Origin: Francisella salimarina | GTDB lineage: Bacteria > Pseudomonadota > Gammaproteobacteria > Francisellales > Francisellaceae | DNA: 64,000 bases | NCBI RefSeq assembly: GCF_007923265.1 | Contig: NZ_VOJA01000004.1 | Location: 173,304 to 237,303, forward strand | Reading direction: 5' to 3' | Part shown: positions 18,520 to 27,654 of the stretch, one piece after another | Position numbering within the stretch: position 1 is the stretch's first letter | How the letters are laid out: each line of letters starts with the position of its first letter | The notes under the pieces: model-generated | What the model was told of the DNA's origin: nothing | Databases searched by the model: none | Seen by the model: the letters and a program-made list of their open reading frames with translations, nothing else | Position numbers and translations under genes: made by a program

Positions 18520-19953
18520 ATGTCTAACAAGCTTCTAAAAAAAGTGATAGATAAATACTCTTTTTCTGGTGCAAAAAGTTTTGATGTAGTTAATCCTGCT
18601 ACAAATAAGTCAATTTGTCGTTTAGAAGAGAAATCCTCAGAGTATGTTGAGGATAGTATTCTAGTAGCTAAACATGCACAAAATATATTTAAAAATATTC
18701 CTTCAAGTGAAAAGTCGAAGTTATTAGAAAAATGGTTTGATTTGATAATAGAAAATTCTGATGATTTAGCAGAGATTATCACACTAGAGAGCGGTAAGTC
18801 TCTCACTGAAGCAAAAATAGAAGTTCGATATGGAGCTAGCTTTATCAAATGGTATGCAGAAAAGGCAAAAAGAATAGATTCACGTGTTTTTGATCCAAAT
18901 ATTAGTAATTCTGAGGGAAGGGTAGATTATTATCCTGTTGGTGTGGTTGCTGCAATTACACCCTGGAATTTTCCTCTTGCGATGATTACTCGTAAGGCAG
19001 CCCCTGCAATAGCTGCTGGTTGTAGTGTCATTGTCAAACCTTCTGAGTTAACGCCTTTGACAGCTTTTGCTGCGCGCGAACTTTTTGTTGAGGCTGGAGC
19101 TGATGAGAATCTTCTACAGATAGTTTGTGGGGATTCAAAGGTCATAGGTCATGAATTTCAGAAGAGTAATTTAGTCAGAAAAATCACTTTCACAGGATCA
19201 ACAAGAGTTGGCAAACTCCTAATGCAGCAAGCAGCGGATACTGTTAAGAAAGTTTCTCTGGAGCTGGGAGGTAATGCACCATTTATAGTCTTCAAAAGCG
19301 CTAATATCGAAAAGGCTATCGAAGGTTTGCTAGCATCGAAAATAAGAAATGCTGGTCAAGTATGTGTAGCTCCAAATCGTGTTTTTGTTCATCAGTCTAT
19401 AAAAGAAGATTTTATTGCTAGATTGAAGTCAGCTGTCCTTGATCTTAGGCAAGGTAATGGGTTAGATGAAGGTATTAAAGTAGGACCTTTGATTAATGCC
19501 GCAGCTGTCGATAAAGTACAGTCTCATGTTGATAATGCTTTAGATAACGGAGCAAAGCTAGTTTGTGGTGGTAGGATAAATCCAGAGCTAGGAGGCAACT
19601 TTTATGAGCCTACTATCCTAGATAATATGCAAGATAGCATGGTTATCAGTTGCGAAGAGACCTTCGGACCAGTTATAGCTATTTTTAGTTTTGAGTCTGA
19701 AGATGAAGTTATCCAAAGGGCCAATAATACCAAGTATGGTTTAGCAAGCTATTTTTTCAGTAGTGATATGAATCAGATTAGAAGAGTAAGAAATGCTTTA
19801 GCTTATGGAATGGTAGGTATAAATTCAGGAGCTATCTCAAACGAGAAAGCACCATTTGGTGGGGTTAAGCAATCAGGTCTTGGTAGAGAAGGGTCTGATG
19901 ATGGTATTTATGAGTTTTTGGAGGCTAAATATAGCTTACAAAATTTTATCTAA
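18520..19953 (+). CDS. gabD: Succinate-semialdehyde dehydrogenase (NAD(P)+)
   Basis: 477 residues of the aldehyde dehydrogenase fold. PWNFPLAMITRKAAPAIAAGC binds the cofactor, ELGGNAPFIVF holds the catalytic Glu and NAGQVCVAPNR the catalytic Cys. The pattern and length fit GabD, which oxidises succinate semialdehyde to succinate, better than other ALDHs, but substrate is inferred. A perfect AGGAGG site precedes the ATG. No gabT is nearby; the gene appears to ride at the end of the ackA-pta operon. Confidence 0.85.
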   Translation: MSNKLLKKVIDKYSFSGAKSFDVVNPATNKSICRLEEKSSEYVEDSILVAKHAQNIFKNIPSSEKSKLLEKWFDLIIENSDDLAEIITLESGKSLTEAKIEVRYGASFIKWYAEKAKRIDSRVFDPNISNSEGRVDYYPVGVVAAITPWNFPLAMITRKAAPAIAAGCSVIVKPSELTPLTAFAARELFVEAGADENLLQIVCGDSKVIGHEFQKSNLVRKITFTGSTRVGKLLMQQAADTVKKVSLELGGNAPFIVFKSANIEKAIEGLLASKIRNAGQVCVAPNRVFVHQSIKEDFIARLKSAVLDLRQGNGLDEGIKVGPLINAAAVDKVQSHVDNALDNGAKLVCGGRINPELGGNFYEPTILDNMQDSMVISCEETFGPVIAIFSFESEDEVIQRANNTKYGLASYFFSSDMNQIRRVRNALAYGMVGINSGAISNEKAPFGGVKQSGLGREGSDDGIYEFLEAKYSLQNFI

Positions 19954-20047
19954 TTATTTTATTATCTGTTCTTATTTTCCTAAATATAAGTGTTTTTTTA
20001 CTGTAAAATGTTGTTCTTGTATTTAGAATCATGTAATTTAGTTTCAT

Positions 20048-20097
20048 AGCGCTGATTTATTTCAACTTGCGAGCGCTTTATAAGTCCTGCTAAAACG
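20048..20097 (+). ncRNA. SAM-II-like riboswitch 1
   Basis: The segment reads AGCGCT GATTTATTTC AACTTGCG AGCGCT, then TTATAAGTCC TGCTAAAACG. This reproduces the order of SAM-II (metA-type) elements: a GCGCU/AGCGC stem, GAUUUA in the loop, UUGC before the 3' strand, an AUAA segment and GCUAAAA at the end. It lies 102 bp upstream of a homocysteine methyltransferase gene, which fits SAM-responsive control. Family assignment is from memory of the consensus; no covariance search was run. Confidence 0.8.
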
Positions 20098-20138
20098 AAC
20101 ATTTCTTTTAAGTTTTGTACCCCCATCGTTTTAGTAGG
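20086..20138 (+). promoter_or_regulatory. Alternative helix competing with SAM-II element 1
   Basis: CCTGCTAAAACGA (20086-20098), which includes the 3' strand of the aptamer, can pair with TCGTTTTAGTAGG (20126-20138) over 13 bp with a single G-U pair. Formation of this hairpin would remove GCUAAAA from the aptamer. A second weak AU hairpin (ACTTTTTG with CAAAAAGT) follows at 20141-20164. The pairing is seen; a switching role is inferred. Confidence 0.6.
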
Positions 20139-20199
20139 AGACTTTTTGCAAATAATCAAAAAGTTTGTTTATTAACTAAAAACATGGAGATTTCCAAAA

Positions 20200-21261
20200 A
20201 TGAAAAAAGAAAATCTACTTGAGAGGCTAGATAAAGGTCCTGTAATCTGTGCAGAAGGTTTCCTATTTGAGATTGAGCGTCGTGGCTATATGTCATCAGG
20301 CGAGTTTGTACCTATGGTGTCATTGGAACATCCAGAAGTTTTAGAGAATTTACATAGAGACTTCCAGCATGCTGGATCAGATATAGTAGAAGCTTTTACC
20401 TACAATGGTCATCGAGAGAAGCTTAGGGTTATAGGTAAAGAGCATTTGCTTGAGAAGCTAAATAGAGAGGCGCTTAGAATCGCTAAAAAAGTTGCCGATT
20501 CAACACCTGAGGGAGTTCAGCCGAATCTATTGGCAGGTAATATCTCTAACTCAAATATTTGGAAGCAAGGTGATCAAGAGTCTCAAAAAGAAGTAACTAG
20601 AATGTTTGATGAGATGATTACTTGGGCTACCGAAGAAGGTGCTGATATTCTGATTGGAGAAACATTCTATTATGCAGAGGAAGCTTTTAGAGCTCTAGAG
20701 ATTATGAAAAAAGCAAACCTTCCAACGGTATTAACTATAGCACCAATGGCTCAAAATACTATGCGTGATGGTTGGAGTATTGTAGATACTTGTAAAGAGT
20801 TGGAGCAATTAGGAGCTGATGTTGTTGGTCTAAATTGTTTTAGAGGTCCGCAAACAATGCTTCCTGATCTAAAGAAAATTCGTGAGGCTGTTAAGTGTCA
20901 TGTCGCAGGGCTTCCTATTCCATATAGAACAACCGATAGTCATCCTACATTTTTTAATTTGCCAGATAATAATGGTTGTGGTTGTCCAGCACCTCATGGA
21001 AGAACTTTTCCAACAGCACTAGATCCTTTGTATTGTAATCGCTATGAGATTAGAGATTTCGCCAAAGAAGCTTATGACTTTGGTGTTAATTATTTAGGAG
21101 TTTGTTGTGGAGCAAGCCCTATGTTAATTAGAGAAGTCGCAGACGCTGTTGGCTTAACTGTTCCAGGTAGCAAATATAAAGAAAAAATGGAAAACCACTT
21201 TATGTATGGTACTAATAAACGTATTGCAAAACATATGCAAGAGTATGGCAATAAAGCATAA
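20200..21261 (+). CDS. Homocysteine S-methyltransferase family protein
   Basis: 353 residues of the BHMT/MetH-N TIM-barrel family. The zinc ligands are recognisable: Cys in LNCFRGPQTM and the pair in GVCCGASPMLIREVA, where the family usually has GGCCGTTP. It should transfer a methyl group to homocysteine to form methionine; whether the donor is betaine, S-methylmethionine or another thetin cannot be told. The ATG is preceded by ATGGAG. A SAM-II-like element upstream and the PLP sulfur enzyme downstream support a methionine role. Confidence 0.83.
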   Translation: MKKENLLERLDKGPVICAEGFLFEIERRGYMSSGEFVPMVSLEHPEVLENLHRDFQHAGSDIVEAFTYNGHREKLRVIGKEHLLEKLNREALRIAKKVADSTPEGVQPNLLAGNISNSNIWKQGDQESQKEVTRMFDEMITWATEEGADILIGETFYYAEEAFRALEIMKKANLPTVLTIAPMAQNTMRDGWSIVDTCKELEQLGADVVGLNCFRGPQTMLPDLKKIREAVKCHVAGLPIPYRTTDSHPTFFNLPDNNGCGCPAPHGRTFPTALDPLYCNRYEIRDFAKEAYDFGVNYLGVCCGASPMLIREVADAVGLTVPGSKYKEKMENHFMYGTNKRIAKHMQEYGNKA

Positions 21262-21284
21262 GAGAGTGACAAACTAGTCTAAAG

Positions 21285-21334
21285 AGCGCTGATTTATTTC
21301 AAATTGCGGGCGCTAGATAAAATCTGCTAAAGCG
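21285..21334 (+). ncRNA. SAM-II-like riboswitch 2
   Basis: AGCGCT GATTTATTTC AAATTGCG GGCGCT, then AGATAAAATC TGCTAAAGCG. It is nearly the same sequence as the element at 20048: the first 16 bases are identical and the changes in the stem keep pairing (AGCGCT with GGCGCT). It sits between the methyltransferase and the Cys/Met PLP enzyme, 59 bp before the latter's ATG, so each gene has its own sensor. Confidence 0.8.
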
Positions 21335-21369
21335 AAAACGTTAATAATATTGTTCTCATCGTTTTAGCA
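21325..21369 (+). promoter_or_regulatory. Alternative helix competing with SAM-II element 2
   Basis: TGCTAAAGCG (21325-21334), the 3' strand of the aptamer, can pair with CGTTTTAGCA (21360-21369) over 10 bp with one G-U pair. The 3' arm ends about 12 bases before the GGGAG ribosome site. The same architecture is present in leader 1 although the loop sequences differ, which argues that the pairing is selected. Confidence 0.6.
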
Positions 21370-21392
21370 ACTAAAAATTATGGGAGCAAAGA

Positions 21393-22607
21393 ATGACCAT
21401 TATAAATTCTAAAATCGATACTCTAGCTGTTCATGCAGGTAACCCAGGTGATTCAGTAACAGGTGCAGTAACCACACCTATTTATACATCCTCTGTTTAT
21501 CGTCAACAAAGTCCAGGAGGTGAAAAAGTTTTTGAATATGGTAGGGTTGGTAATCCTACTAGATCTAGTTACGAGCAAGCTATAGCTGAGTTAGAGGGAG
21601 CAAAAAAAGGCTATGCTTTTTCATCAGGAGTTGCTGCAATTAATGCAGTATTAGATATTTTAGGTGTAGATAGTCATATAATAGCTACTGATGCATTATA
21701 TGGTGGTACTTATAGACTATTTGAAGAAGTTAAGAAATATTCATCAGGACTTCAAGCAACATATACGAATCTAAGTGACTTAGATAACTTGGAAGAAAAT
21801 CTTAGAGAAAATACCAAGATGATATGGGTTGAAACACCATCTAATCCTTTATTAAGAGTGGTCGACTTAGAAAGATTAGGTCAGTTTTGTAAGAAACATG
21901 GTTTGATACTTGTTGTCGATAATACTTTTGCTACCCCTTATAATTTAAAACCTATATCTTTTGGTGCAGATATCGTTATACATTCAGCATCAAAGTATAT
22001 AAGTGGACATTCCGATGTAATTAGTGGAATTGTTGTTGTCAACGATAATGATAAGCTGATTAAGAAGTTAGATCTTATTCATTTAGCCGGTGGAGCAGTA
22101 TCAAGCCCATTTGATAGCTTTTTAGCTACTAGAGGACTAAGAACATTAGCTTTAAGAGTAAGACAGCATAACTATAATGCTTTAACTCTAGCGAAATGGC
22201 TTGAGCAACATCGGTTAGTTAAAAGGGTATATTACCCAGGATTAGAAAGTAGTCCAGACTATCATCTTGCAAAAGCGCAAATGAATGGTTTTGGAGGCGT
22301 TTTAAGTCTTGAGCTTAATGGTAGTGATAACTTAGCAAAAGCATTTTTAGAAGAGTTAGAGCTATTCGCGATAACAGTAAGTGCTGGTGGGGTTGAAAGC
22401 TTATCATCAATTCCTGCTTTAATGTCTCATTCATCAATTCCTAGAGAGGTTAGGCTTGAGCAGGGTTTAAGTGATGGTTTAATTAGACTCTCAATAGGTA
22501 TAGAAGATGTAGAAGATCTTAAAAATGATATCGAACAAGCACTTATAAAAGCAACTACAAAGAAAAGGGGTGTAGATGAAGTCACTGACTATAGCCAAGC
22601 AGTCTAA
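21393..22607 (+). CDS. Cys/Met-metabolism PLP-dependent enzyme (cystathionine gamma-synthase/lyase family)
   Basis: 404 residues. The fold-type I signature is present: HAGNPGD near the start, YSSGVAAINAVL-like FSSGVAAINAVL, the PLP-Asp in VVDNTFATPY and the Schiff-base Lys in IHSASKYISGHSDVI. The family includes cystathionine gamma-synthase (MetB), O-acetyl/succinylhomoserine sulfhydrylase, cystathionine lyases and methionine gamma-lyase. The SAM-II-like element upstream favours a biosynthetic MetB or sulfhydrylase role, but the branch cannot be settled by eye. Confidence 0.85.
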   Translation: MTIINSKIDTLAVHAGNPGDSVTGAVTTPIYTSSVYRQQSPGGEKVFEYGRVGNPTRSSYEQAIAELEGAKKGYAFSSGVAAINAVLDILGVDSHIIATDALYGGTYRLFEEVKKYSSGLQATYTNLSDLDNLEENLRENTKMIWVETPSNPLLRVVDLERLGQFCKKHGLILVVDNTFATPYNLKPISFGADIVIHSASKYISGHSDVISGIVVVNDNDKLIKKLDLIHLAGGAVSSPFDSFLATRGLRTLALRVRQHNYNALTLAKWLEQHRLVKRVYYPGLESSPDYHLAKAQMNGFGGVLSLELNGSDNLAKAFLEELELFAITVSAGGVESLSSIPALMSHSSIPREVRLEQGLSDGLIRLSIGIEDVEDLKNDIEQALIKATTKKRGVDEVTDYSQAV

Positions 22608-24039
22608 ATACCCCCAAGGAATGGCTTATCTTTTCTTAACAGGCCTGTGGGAAAGATTTAGTTACTATGGAATCACAGCATTACTAATTCTATATTTATT
22701 AAAGTTTTTTGATATCTCTGATGCTAAAACTTATCTTATTTATGGGGCATATGCTTCGATGGTATATGGTACACCAATTATTGGCGGGATTATCGCAGAT
22801 AAATATATAGGTCAATATAGATCTATAATTATTGGGGCTTCACTAATAGCTTTGGGACATTTTGTGATGATTGTTCCTAATTCACAGCATATTTATTTTT
22901 TTCTAGGTTTGAGTTTTGTCATAGTCGGTACAGGTTTGTTCAAGCCTAGTATTGGCGCAATAACAGGGGCATTGTTTACAGATACTGAATACAAAAGAAA
23001 TGAGGGCTTCACCTTACTCTATATAGGTATGAATATTGGCGCAATAACCGCACCTATTATTTGTTCATATATAGCTGTGACAATTAGCTGGAACCTAGCA
23101 TTTGGTATTGCTGGGATAGGAATGTTAGTAGGTCTATTTATATTTATAAAAGGTTCAAGATACTATAGAGATGTCAAAGAAAATAAAAATTCGTTAGTAG
23201 AAAGATACAAGTTTACAGTAACGATAGTTATGGGTCTGTGTATCTTGACTGGTTTTATTTTTGTCTTACTTGCTTATCCTATCTGGGCAAGTAGAGTTTT
23301 ATATCTAATAGGGATTACTACATTACTAATAATCCTATATTTTGTGAGAATTTCGGAAGCTAACGATAGAAGTAGGATATATATCACAGTTACACTAACT
23401 ATTTTCTATATGATATTTATGGTTCTGCTTCAGCAAAGTGGTGGTATGATGAATGTTTTTACAGAAAGGAATGTTAATAGAGTTATATTTGGATTCGATA
23501 TTCCTGCTAGTGCTTATCAGTCTATAGAGCCTTTCTTCATAATTCTTTTTGGTCCTTTGTATACCTATCTAAGTCGTAAATATGAAGCAAATCCATACAC
23601 ATACCCAACTAAATTTGCTAAGGGACTGTTTATCATGGGACTGTCATTTTTCATTTTAGTTGTAGCGATTCCTTTGACTGCTGAAAATGGTGTAATCTCA
23701 TCTTGGTGGATAAGTTTAAGTTATCTTTTTGAAGCTTTAGGTGAATTATTTATAGGACCAATAGGCTTGGCAATGGTTAGTGTAGTATCTCCTAAAAGAA
23801 TGGTAGGGTTTTTTATGGGAGTATGGGTCTTAAGCTCAGCTTTTGCTAACTTCCTAGCTGCAAGTTTTGGTATATTAATTAGTGGTGATGGTAAATCAGT
23901 TGCACTTACTCCTGTAGAGACAATTCATATTTATTCAAAAGCATTCGGTTATTTCACTTTGTTAGGATGTGGTGCAGCAATTATTTTATTTATATTATCG
24001 CCATTTCTAAATAGAAGACTTAGGCAGTTAATAGTTTAG
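22576..24039 (+). CDS. POT/PTR-family proton-coupled peptide transporter
   Basis: 487 residues with about 14 hydrophobic helices. POT hallmarks: ERFSYYG after the first helix start, VGTGLFKPSIGAITGALF, and FTLLYIGMNIGAITAPI. The ExxER proton-coupling motif reads GLWERF, with Gly in place of the first Glu. The ATG at 22576 overlaps the end of the PLP enzyme gene by 32 bp, so translation is probably coupled and the transporter shares SAM-linked control. Di- or tripeptide import as an amino-acid (methionine) source would fit the context. Confidence 0.9.
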   Translation: MKSLTIAKQSKYPQGMAYLFLTGLWERFSYYGITALLILYLLKFFDISDAKTYLIYGAYASMVYGTPIIGGIIADKYIGQYRSIIIGASLIALGHFVMIVPNSQHIYFFLGLSFVIVGTGLFKPSIGAITGALFTDTEYKRNEGFTLLYIGMNIGAITAPIICSYIAVTISWNLAFGIAGIGMLVGLFIFIKGSRYYRDVKENKNSLVERYKFTVTIVMGLCILTGFIFVLLAYPIWASRVLYLIGITTLLIILYFVRISEANDRSRIYITVTLTIFYMIFMVLLQQSGGMMNVFTERNVNRVIFGFDIPASAYQSIEPFFIILFGPLYTYLSRKYEANPYTYPTKFAKGLFIMGLSFFILVVAIPLTAENGVISSWWISLSYLFEALGELFIGPIGLAMVSVVSPKRMVGFFMGVWVLSSAFANFLAASFGILISGDGKSVALTPVETIHIYSKAFGYFTLLGCGAAIILFILSPFLNRRLRQLIV

Positions 24040-24047
24040 ATTTTTAA

Positions 24048-25568
24048 TTAACCTCGACGCTTTAGTGTGTATAAATCCTTACGTCTATCTCTTAGATTCT
24101 TGACACTACCAAATTGATTCAGCTCACGAAGTAGATTGATATCAACATCTGCAATCAGGATCATCTCAGTATTTGGAGTGGTTTCGGCTTTTATACCTGT
24201 AGCTGGGAAAGCAAAGTCACAAGGTGTAAATACCATTGATTGAGCATATTGAATATCCATATTGTGAACATTAGGCAGGTTACCCACGCTACCTGCTATA
24301 GCAACATAACACTCATTTTCAATAGCTCTTGCTTGTGCACAGTTTCTGACTCTTGAGAAACCATTTTGAGTATCTGTCAAAAATGGTACAAAGAGTATAT
24401 CCATACCATCTTCAGCGAGTATTCTACTTAATTCGGGGAACTCTGAATCATAGCATATCAATATACCGATTTTACCACAATCAGTATCAAATACTTCTAG
24501 CTTGTCTCCACCTTGTAGGCCCCAAACCATTGCCTCATCTGGTGTAACGTGCAATTTTTCATATTTCTCAACAGTACCATCTCTTCGACATAAATAACCA
24601 ACGTTGTATAGTCGCTCGTCTTTCATCTCAGGCATGCTTCCTGTGATAATGTTGATATTATAAGTTACAGCAAATTCTGAAAATTTATCAGTAATGGTTT
24701 GTGTATGTTTTGCTAATTCTCTGATAGCTTCAGGCTCTGATAAATGGTTGTTTTCAGCCATAAGCGGGGCATTGAAAAATTCAGGGAACAATGCGAAGTC
24801 AGATCTATAGTTTGATACGGCATTTACAAAGTATTCGGCATGTTGCATTAGCTCATCTAGATTTTTGTAAGATCGCATTTGCCATTGAATTAGTCCAAGA
24901 CGTACATCTTTTTTGATTGGAGCTGCTTCTTTTGCCTCCTCTTCATAGTAGATATTTGTCCACTTTAATAGTACTGCATAGTCATTAGACTCTATATCAC
25001 CTTCTAAATATGATTTAACAACTCTGACAGGTTGAAAGTCATTACTCATCTGAAAGCGTAAAACAGGATCGTGTAGCTCTTGTCTTTTTAGTTTGTTGAT
25101 GTATTGCTGAGGAGTCATCTTATTTGCATACTCATGGTATCCAGGTATTCTGCCCCCAATAATAATGCTTTTTAAGTTTAGTCTCTCGCACAGGTCTTTT
25201 CTATAATCGTAAAGCCTACGGCCTAGACGCATACTCCTAAATTCAGGTTTAACGAATAGATCAATACCATATAGAACATCACCCTCATCATTATGAGTAT
25301 TAAAAGTATCATTACCTGTAATTTCTTTATAAGTATGCTTATGACCAAATTTTTTATAGTCAACTATGATCGACAAAGCACAGCCAGCTAGTTGATCATT
25401 AACTTTTATGACGACTTGCCCTTCAGGGAACTTCTTTATTAGAGTATCGATTTGGTGGTCTTCCCAATAAGGATTTCTAATATTGTAAACCTCTATCATA
25501 GCCTCTTTGAGTTCTTGATAGTCATCGGAGCTTAGGTAGTCAAGTTTGATATTTTCTACGTTTATCAT
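24048..25568 (-). CDS. GNAT acetyltransferase fused to carbon-nitrogen hydrolase (nitrilase superfamily)
   Basis: 506 residues in two parts. Residues about 8-190 are a GNAT-like domain (LFVKPEFRSMRLGRRLYDYR is the acetyl-CoA loop). Residues about 220-500 are a nitrilase-superfamily amidohydrolase with the Glu-Lys-Cys triad visible in LFPEFF, YEKLHVTPDE and ILICYDSEFPE. The substrate is unknown; related fusions are widespread but poorly characterised. It converges on the peptide transporter with 8 bp between stops. Confidence 0.85.
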   Translation of the reverse strand: MINVENIKLDYLSSDDYQELKEAMIEVYNIRNPYWEDHQIDTLIKKFPEGQVVIKVNDQLAGCALSIIVDYKKFGHKHTYKEITGNDTFNTHNDEGDVLYGIDLFVKPEFRSMRLGRRLYDYRKDLCERLNLKSIIIGGRIPGYHEYANKMTPQQYINKLKRQELHDPVLRFQMSNDFQPVRVVKSYLEGDIESNDYAVLLKWTNIYYEEEAKEAAPIKKDVRLGLIQWQMRSYKNLDELMQHAEYFVNAVSNYRSDFALFPEFFNAPLMAENNHLSEPEAIRELAKHTQTITDKFSEFAVTYNINIITGSMPEMKDERLYNVGYLCRRDGTVEKYEKLHVTPDEAMVWGLQGGDKLEVFDTDCGKIGILICYDSEFPELSRILAEDGMDILFVPFLTDTQNGFSRVRNCAQARAIENECYVAIAGSVGNLPNVHNMDIQYAQSMVFTPCDFAFPATGIKAETTPNTEMILIADVDINLLRELNQFGSVKNLRDRRKDLYTLKRRG

Positions 25569-25800
25569 GTTTATATTTATTTGTTTAAATTAAAAAAAGT
25601 AGTAAAAAATATAATACTATAATGCTTTATGCTGTAAAAGCTTTAATAAAATTTAATTTTATATTCTTAGATTAGTAATTTTGTATAATTATCTGACATT
25701 TTATTTGTATCAACTTAGTCTTCTTTATTATTTCTTGCTATAATATCGTGATTAAATTTTGTCTATTTATTTTTTAAAAACTTTTAAAGGGTTGATTTAA

Positions 25801-27573
25801 ATGAGAACACATTATAGTTCAGATGTTAATGAGAAGTTACAAAATCAAAAAGTAACAATTTGTGGTTGGGTGCATAGACGTCGCGATCATGGTGGAGTTA
25901 TTTTTCTAGATATTAGAGATAGAACTGGGTTGGTTCAGCTAGTTTTTAATCCTGAAAGCAAGGCTTTTAAAATAGCGGATAGCTTGAGAGGCGAGTTTGT
26001 AATTAAAGCTACTGGTACTGTCAATCTACGTCCAGAAGGTCAAGAGAACAAAAATCTTGCTAGTGGTAAAGTAGAAATCATTGGTGAAGACTTAGAGATA
26101 GTAAACAAGTCTAAAACAATTCCATTCCAGTTAGATGATTTTCAAGCAACAGGTGAAGATGTCAAGCTTAAGTATCGCTATATTGATTTACGCCGACCAG
26201 AGATGCAAAACAAACTAATTACACGTTCTAAAGCTATTAGATATGTGCGCAATTTCTTAGACGATAATGGTTTCTTAGATATCGAGACACCATTTTTGAC
26301 AAAGGCTACACCAGAGGGCGCTAGAGATTATCTTGTACCAAGTCGTAATTTTAATGGTAAGTTTTATGCTCTTCCTCAGTCTCCTCAGTTGTTCAAGCAG
26401 CTACTGATGGTTTCTGGATTTGATAGATATTATCAAATTGTTAAGTGTTTCCGCGATGAAGATTTGAGAGCGGATAGACAACCAGAATTTACACAGATAG
26501 ATATTGAGGCTTCATTTATCGATGAAGCTTTCATTATGTCAACTATGGAAAAAATGATTGCTGGATTATTCAAAGAAACTATTGGTGTTGAGTTTAAGAC
26601 TCCTTTCCAAGTTATGAGTTTTGCTGATGCTATAGATAAGTATGGCTCAGATAAACCAGACCTTAGAATCCCACTTGAGTTTGTTAATATCAAAGAAGAT
26701 ATGGAGAACGAAGAGTTCAAAGTATTCTCTGGTCCAGCAAATGATCCAGAAGCTCGTGTTATTGCAATGAGAATACCTGGCGGAAACGATAAACTTAGCC
26801 GTAAGAAAATTGATGAGTATACTAAGTTTGTTGGTATTTATGGAGCAAGAGGACTTGCTTATATTAAGATTAACTCACTATCTGAAGGTAAAGAGGGATT
26901 ACAGTCTCCGATCGTGAAAAATATTTCTGAAGAGACACTATTCAACGTAATTGAAAAAACTGGTGCCCAAGTTGGTGATGTATTATTCTTTGGTGCAGCT
27001 AAAGCCAAGATTGTGAATGATTCAATGGGTGCTTTGAGAGCTAAAATTGGTGAAGACCTTGGCTTGTTTGATAAAGAGTGGGCACCATTATGGGTTGTTG
27101 ATTTTCCTATGTTTGAGAAAGATGAGAATCGCTTATATGCTATGCACCATCCATTTACAGCTCCCAAAGTTGAGTCTGTAGAAGAGCTGTCAAATATTAA
27201 TCCTGAAGACTTAAGCTCAAGAGCATATGATATGGTTATTAATGGTTATGAAGTTGGCGGGGGATCTATCCGTATTCATAAAGAAGATATCCAAGCAAAA
27301 GTATTTAGTTTACTAGGTATTGCTGATGAAGAAGCTCGTGAGAAATTTGGCTTTATGCTTGATGCTTTATCGTATGGTACTCCTGTTCATGGAGGTATTG
27401 CATTTGGTGTTGATAGGTTGATTATGTTACTAACTAATACTACAAACATTCGTGATGTTATCGCATTTCCTAAAACTCAGACAGCTAGCTGTTTGATGAC
27501 AGAAGCGCCATCTAATGTTTCTCTTGAGCAATTAAATGAGCTTGGTATAGCTGTTAAGAAAGAAGATAAATAA
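25801..27573 (+). CDS. aspS: Aspartyl-tRNA synthetase
   Basis: 590 residues, the bacterial class II form. The N-terminal anticodon-binding OB fold begins [24 protein letters not shown]; class II motif 2 is in [22 protein letters not shown], the bacterial GAD insertion lies at about 300-410, and motif 3 is [14 protein letters not shown]. It charges tRNA-Asp. AAAGGG lies 8 bases before the ATG, and a TATAAT about 60 bases upstream is a likely -10 box. Confidence 0.97.
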   Translation: MRTHYSSDVNEKLQNQKVTICGWVHRRRDHGGVIFLDIRDRTGLVQLVFNPESKAFKIADSLRGEFVIKATGTVNLRPEGQENKNLASGKVEIIGEDLEIVNKSKTIPFQLDDFQATGEDVKLKYRYIDLRRPEMQNKLITRSKAIRYVRNFLDDNGFLDIETPFLTKATPEGARDYLVPSRNFNGKFYALPQSPQLFKQLLMVSGFDRYYQIVKCFRDEDLRADRQPEFTQIDIEASFIDEAFIMSTMEKMIAGLFKETIGVEFKTPFQVMSFADAIDKYGSDKPDLRIPLEFVNIKEDMENEEFKVFSGPANDPEARVIAMRIPGGNDKLSRKKIDEYTKFVGIYGARGLAYIKINSLSEGKEGLQSPIVKNISEETLFNVIEKTGAQVGDVLFFGAAKAKIVNDSMGALRAKIGEDLGLFDKEWAPLWVVDFPMFEKDENRLYAMHHPFTAPKVESVEELSNINPEDLSSRAYDMVINGYEVGGGSIRIHKEDIQAKVFSLLGIADEEAREKFGFMLDALSYGTPVHGGIAFGVDRLIMLLTNTTNIRDVIAFPKTQTASCLMTEAPSNVSLEQLNELGIAVKKEDK

Positions 27574-27654
27574 TATCTAAGTTAATTCTATTTTTCTCAA
27601 AGCCAGAATTATTCATTTTGCTAGTTATCTACTAAGATAAAGTTATTAAGTAAT

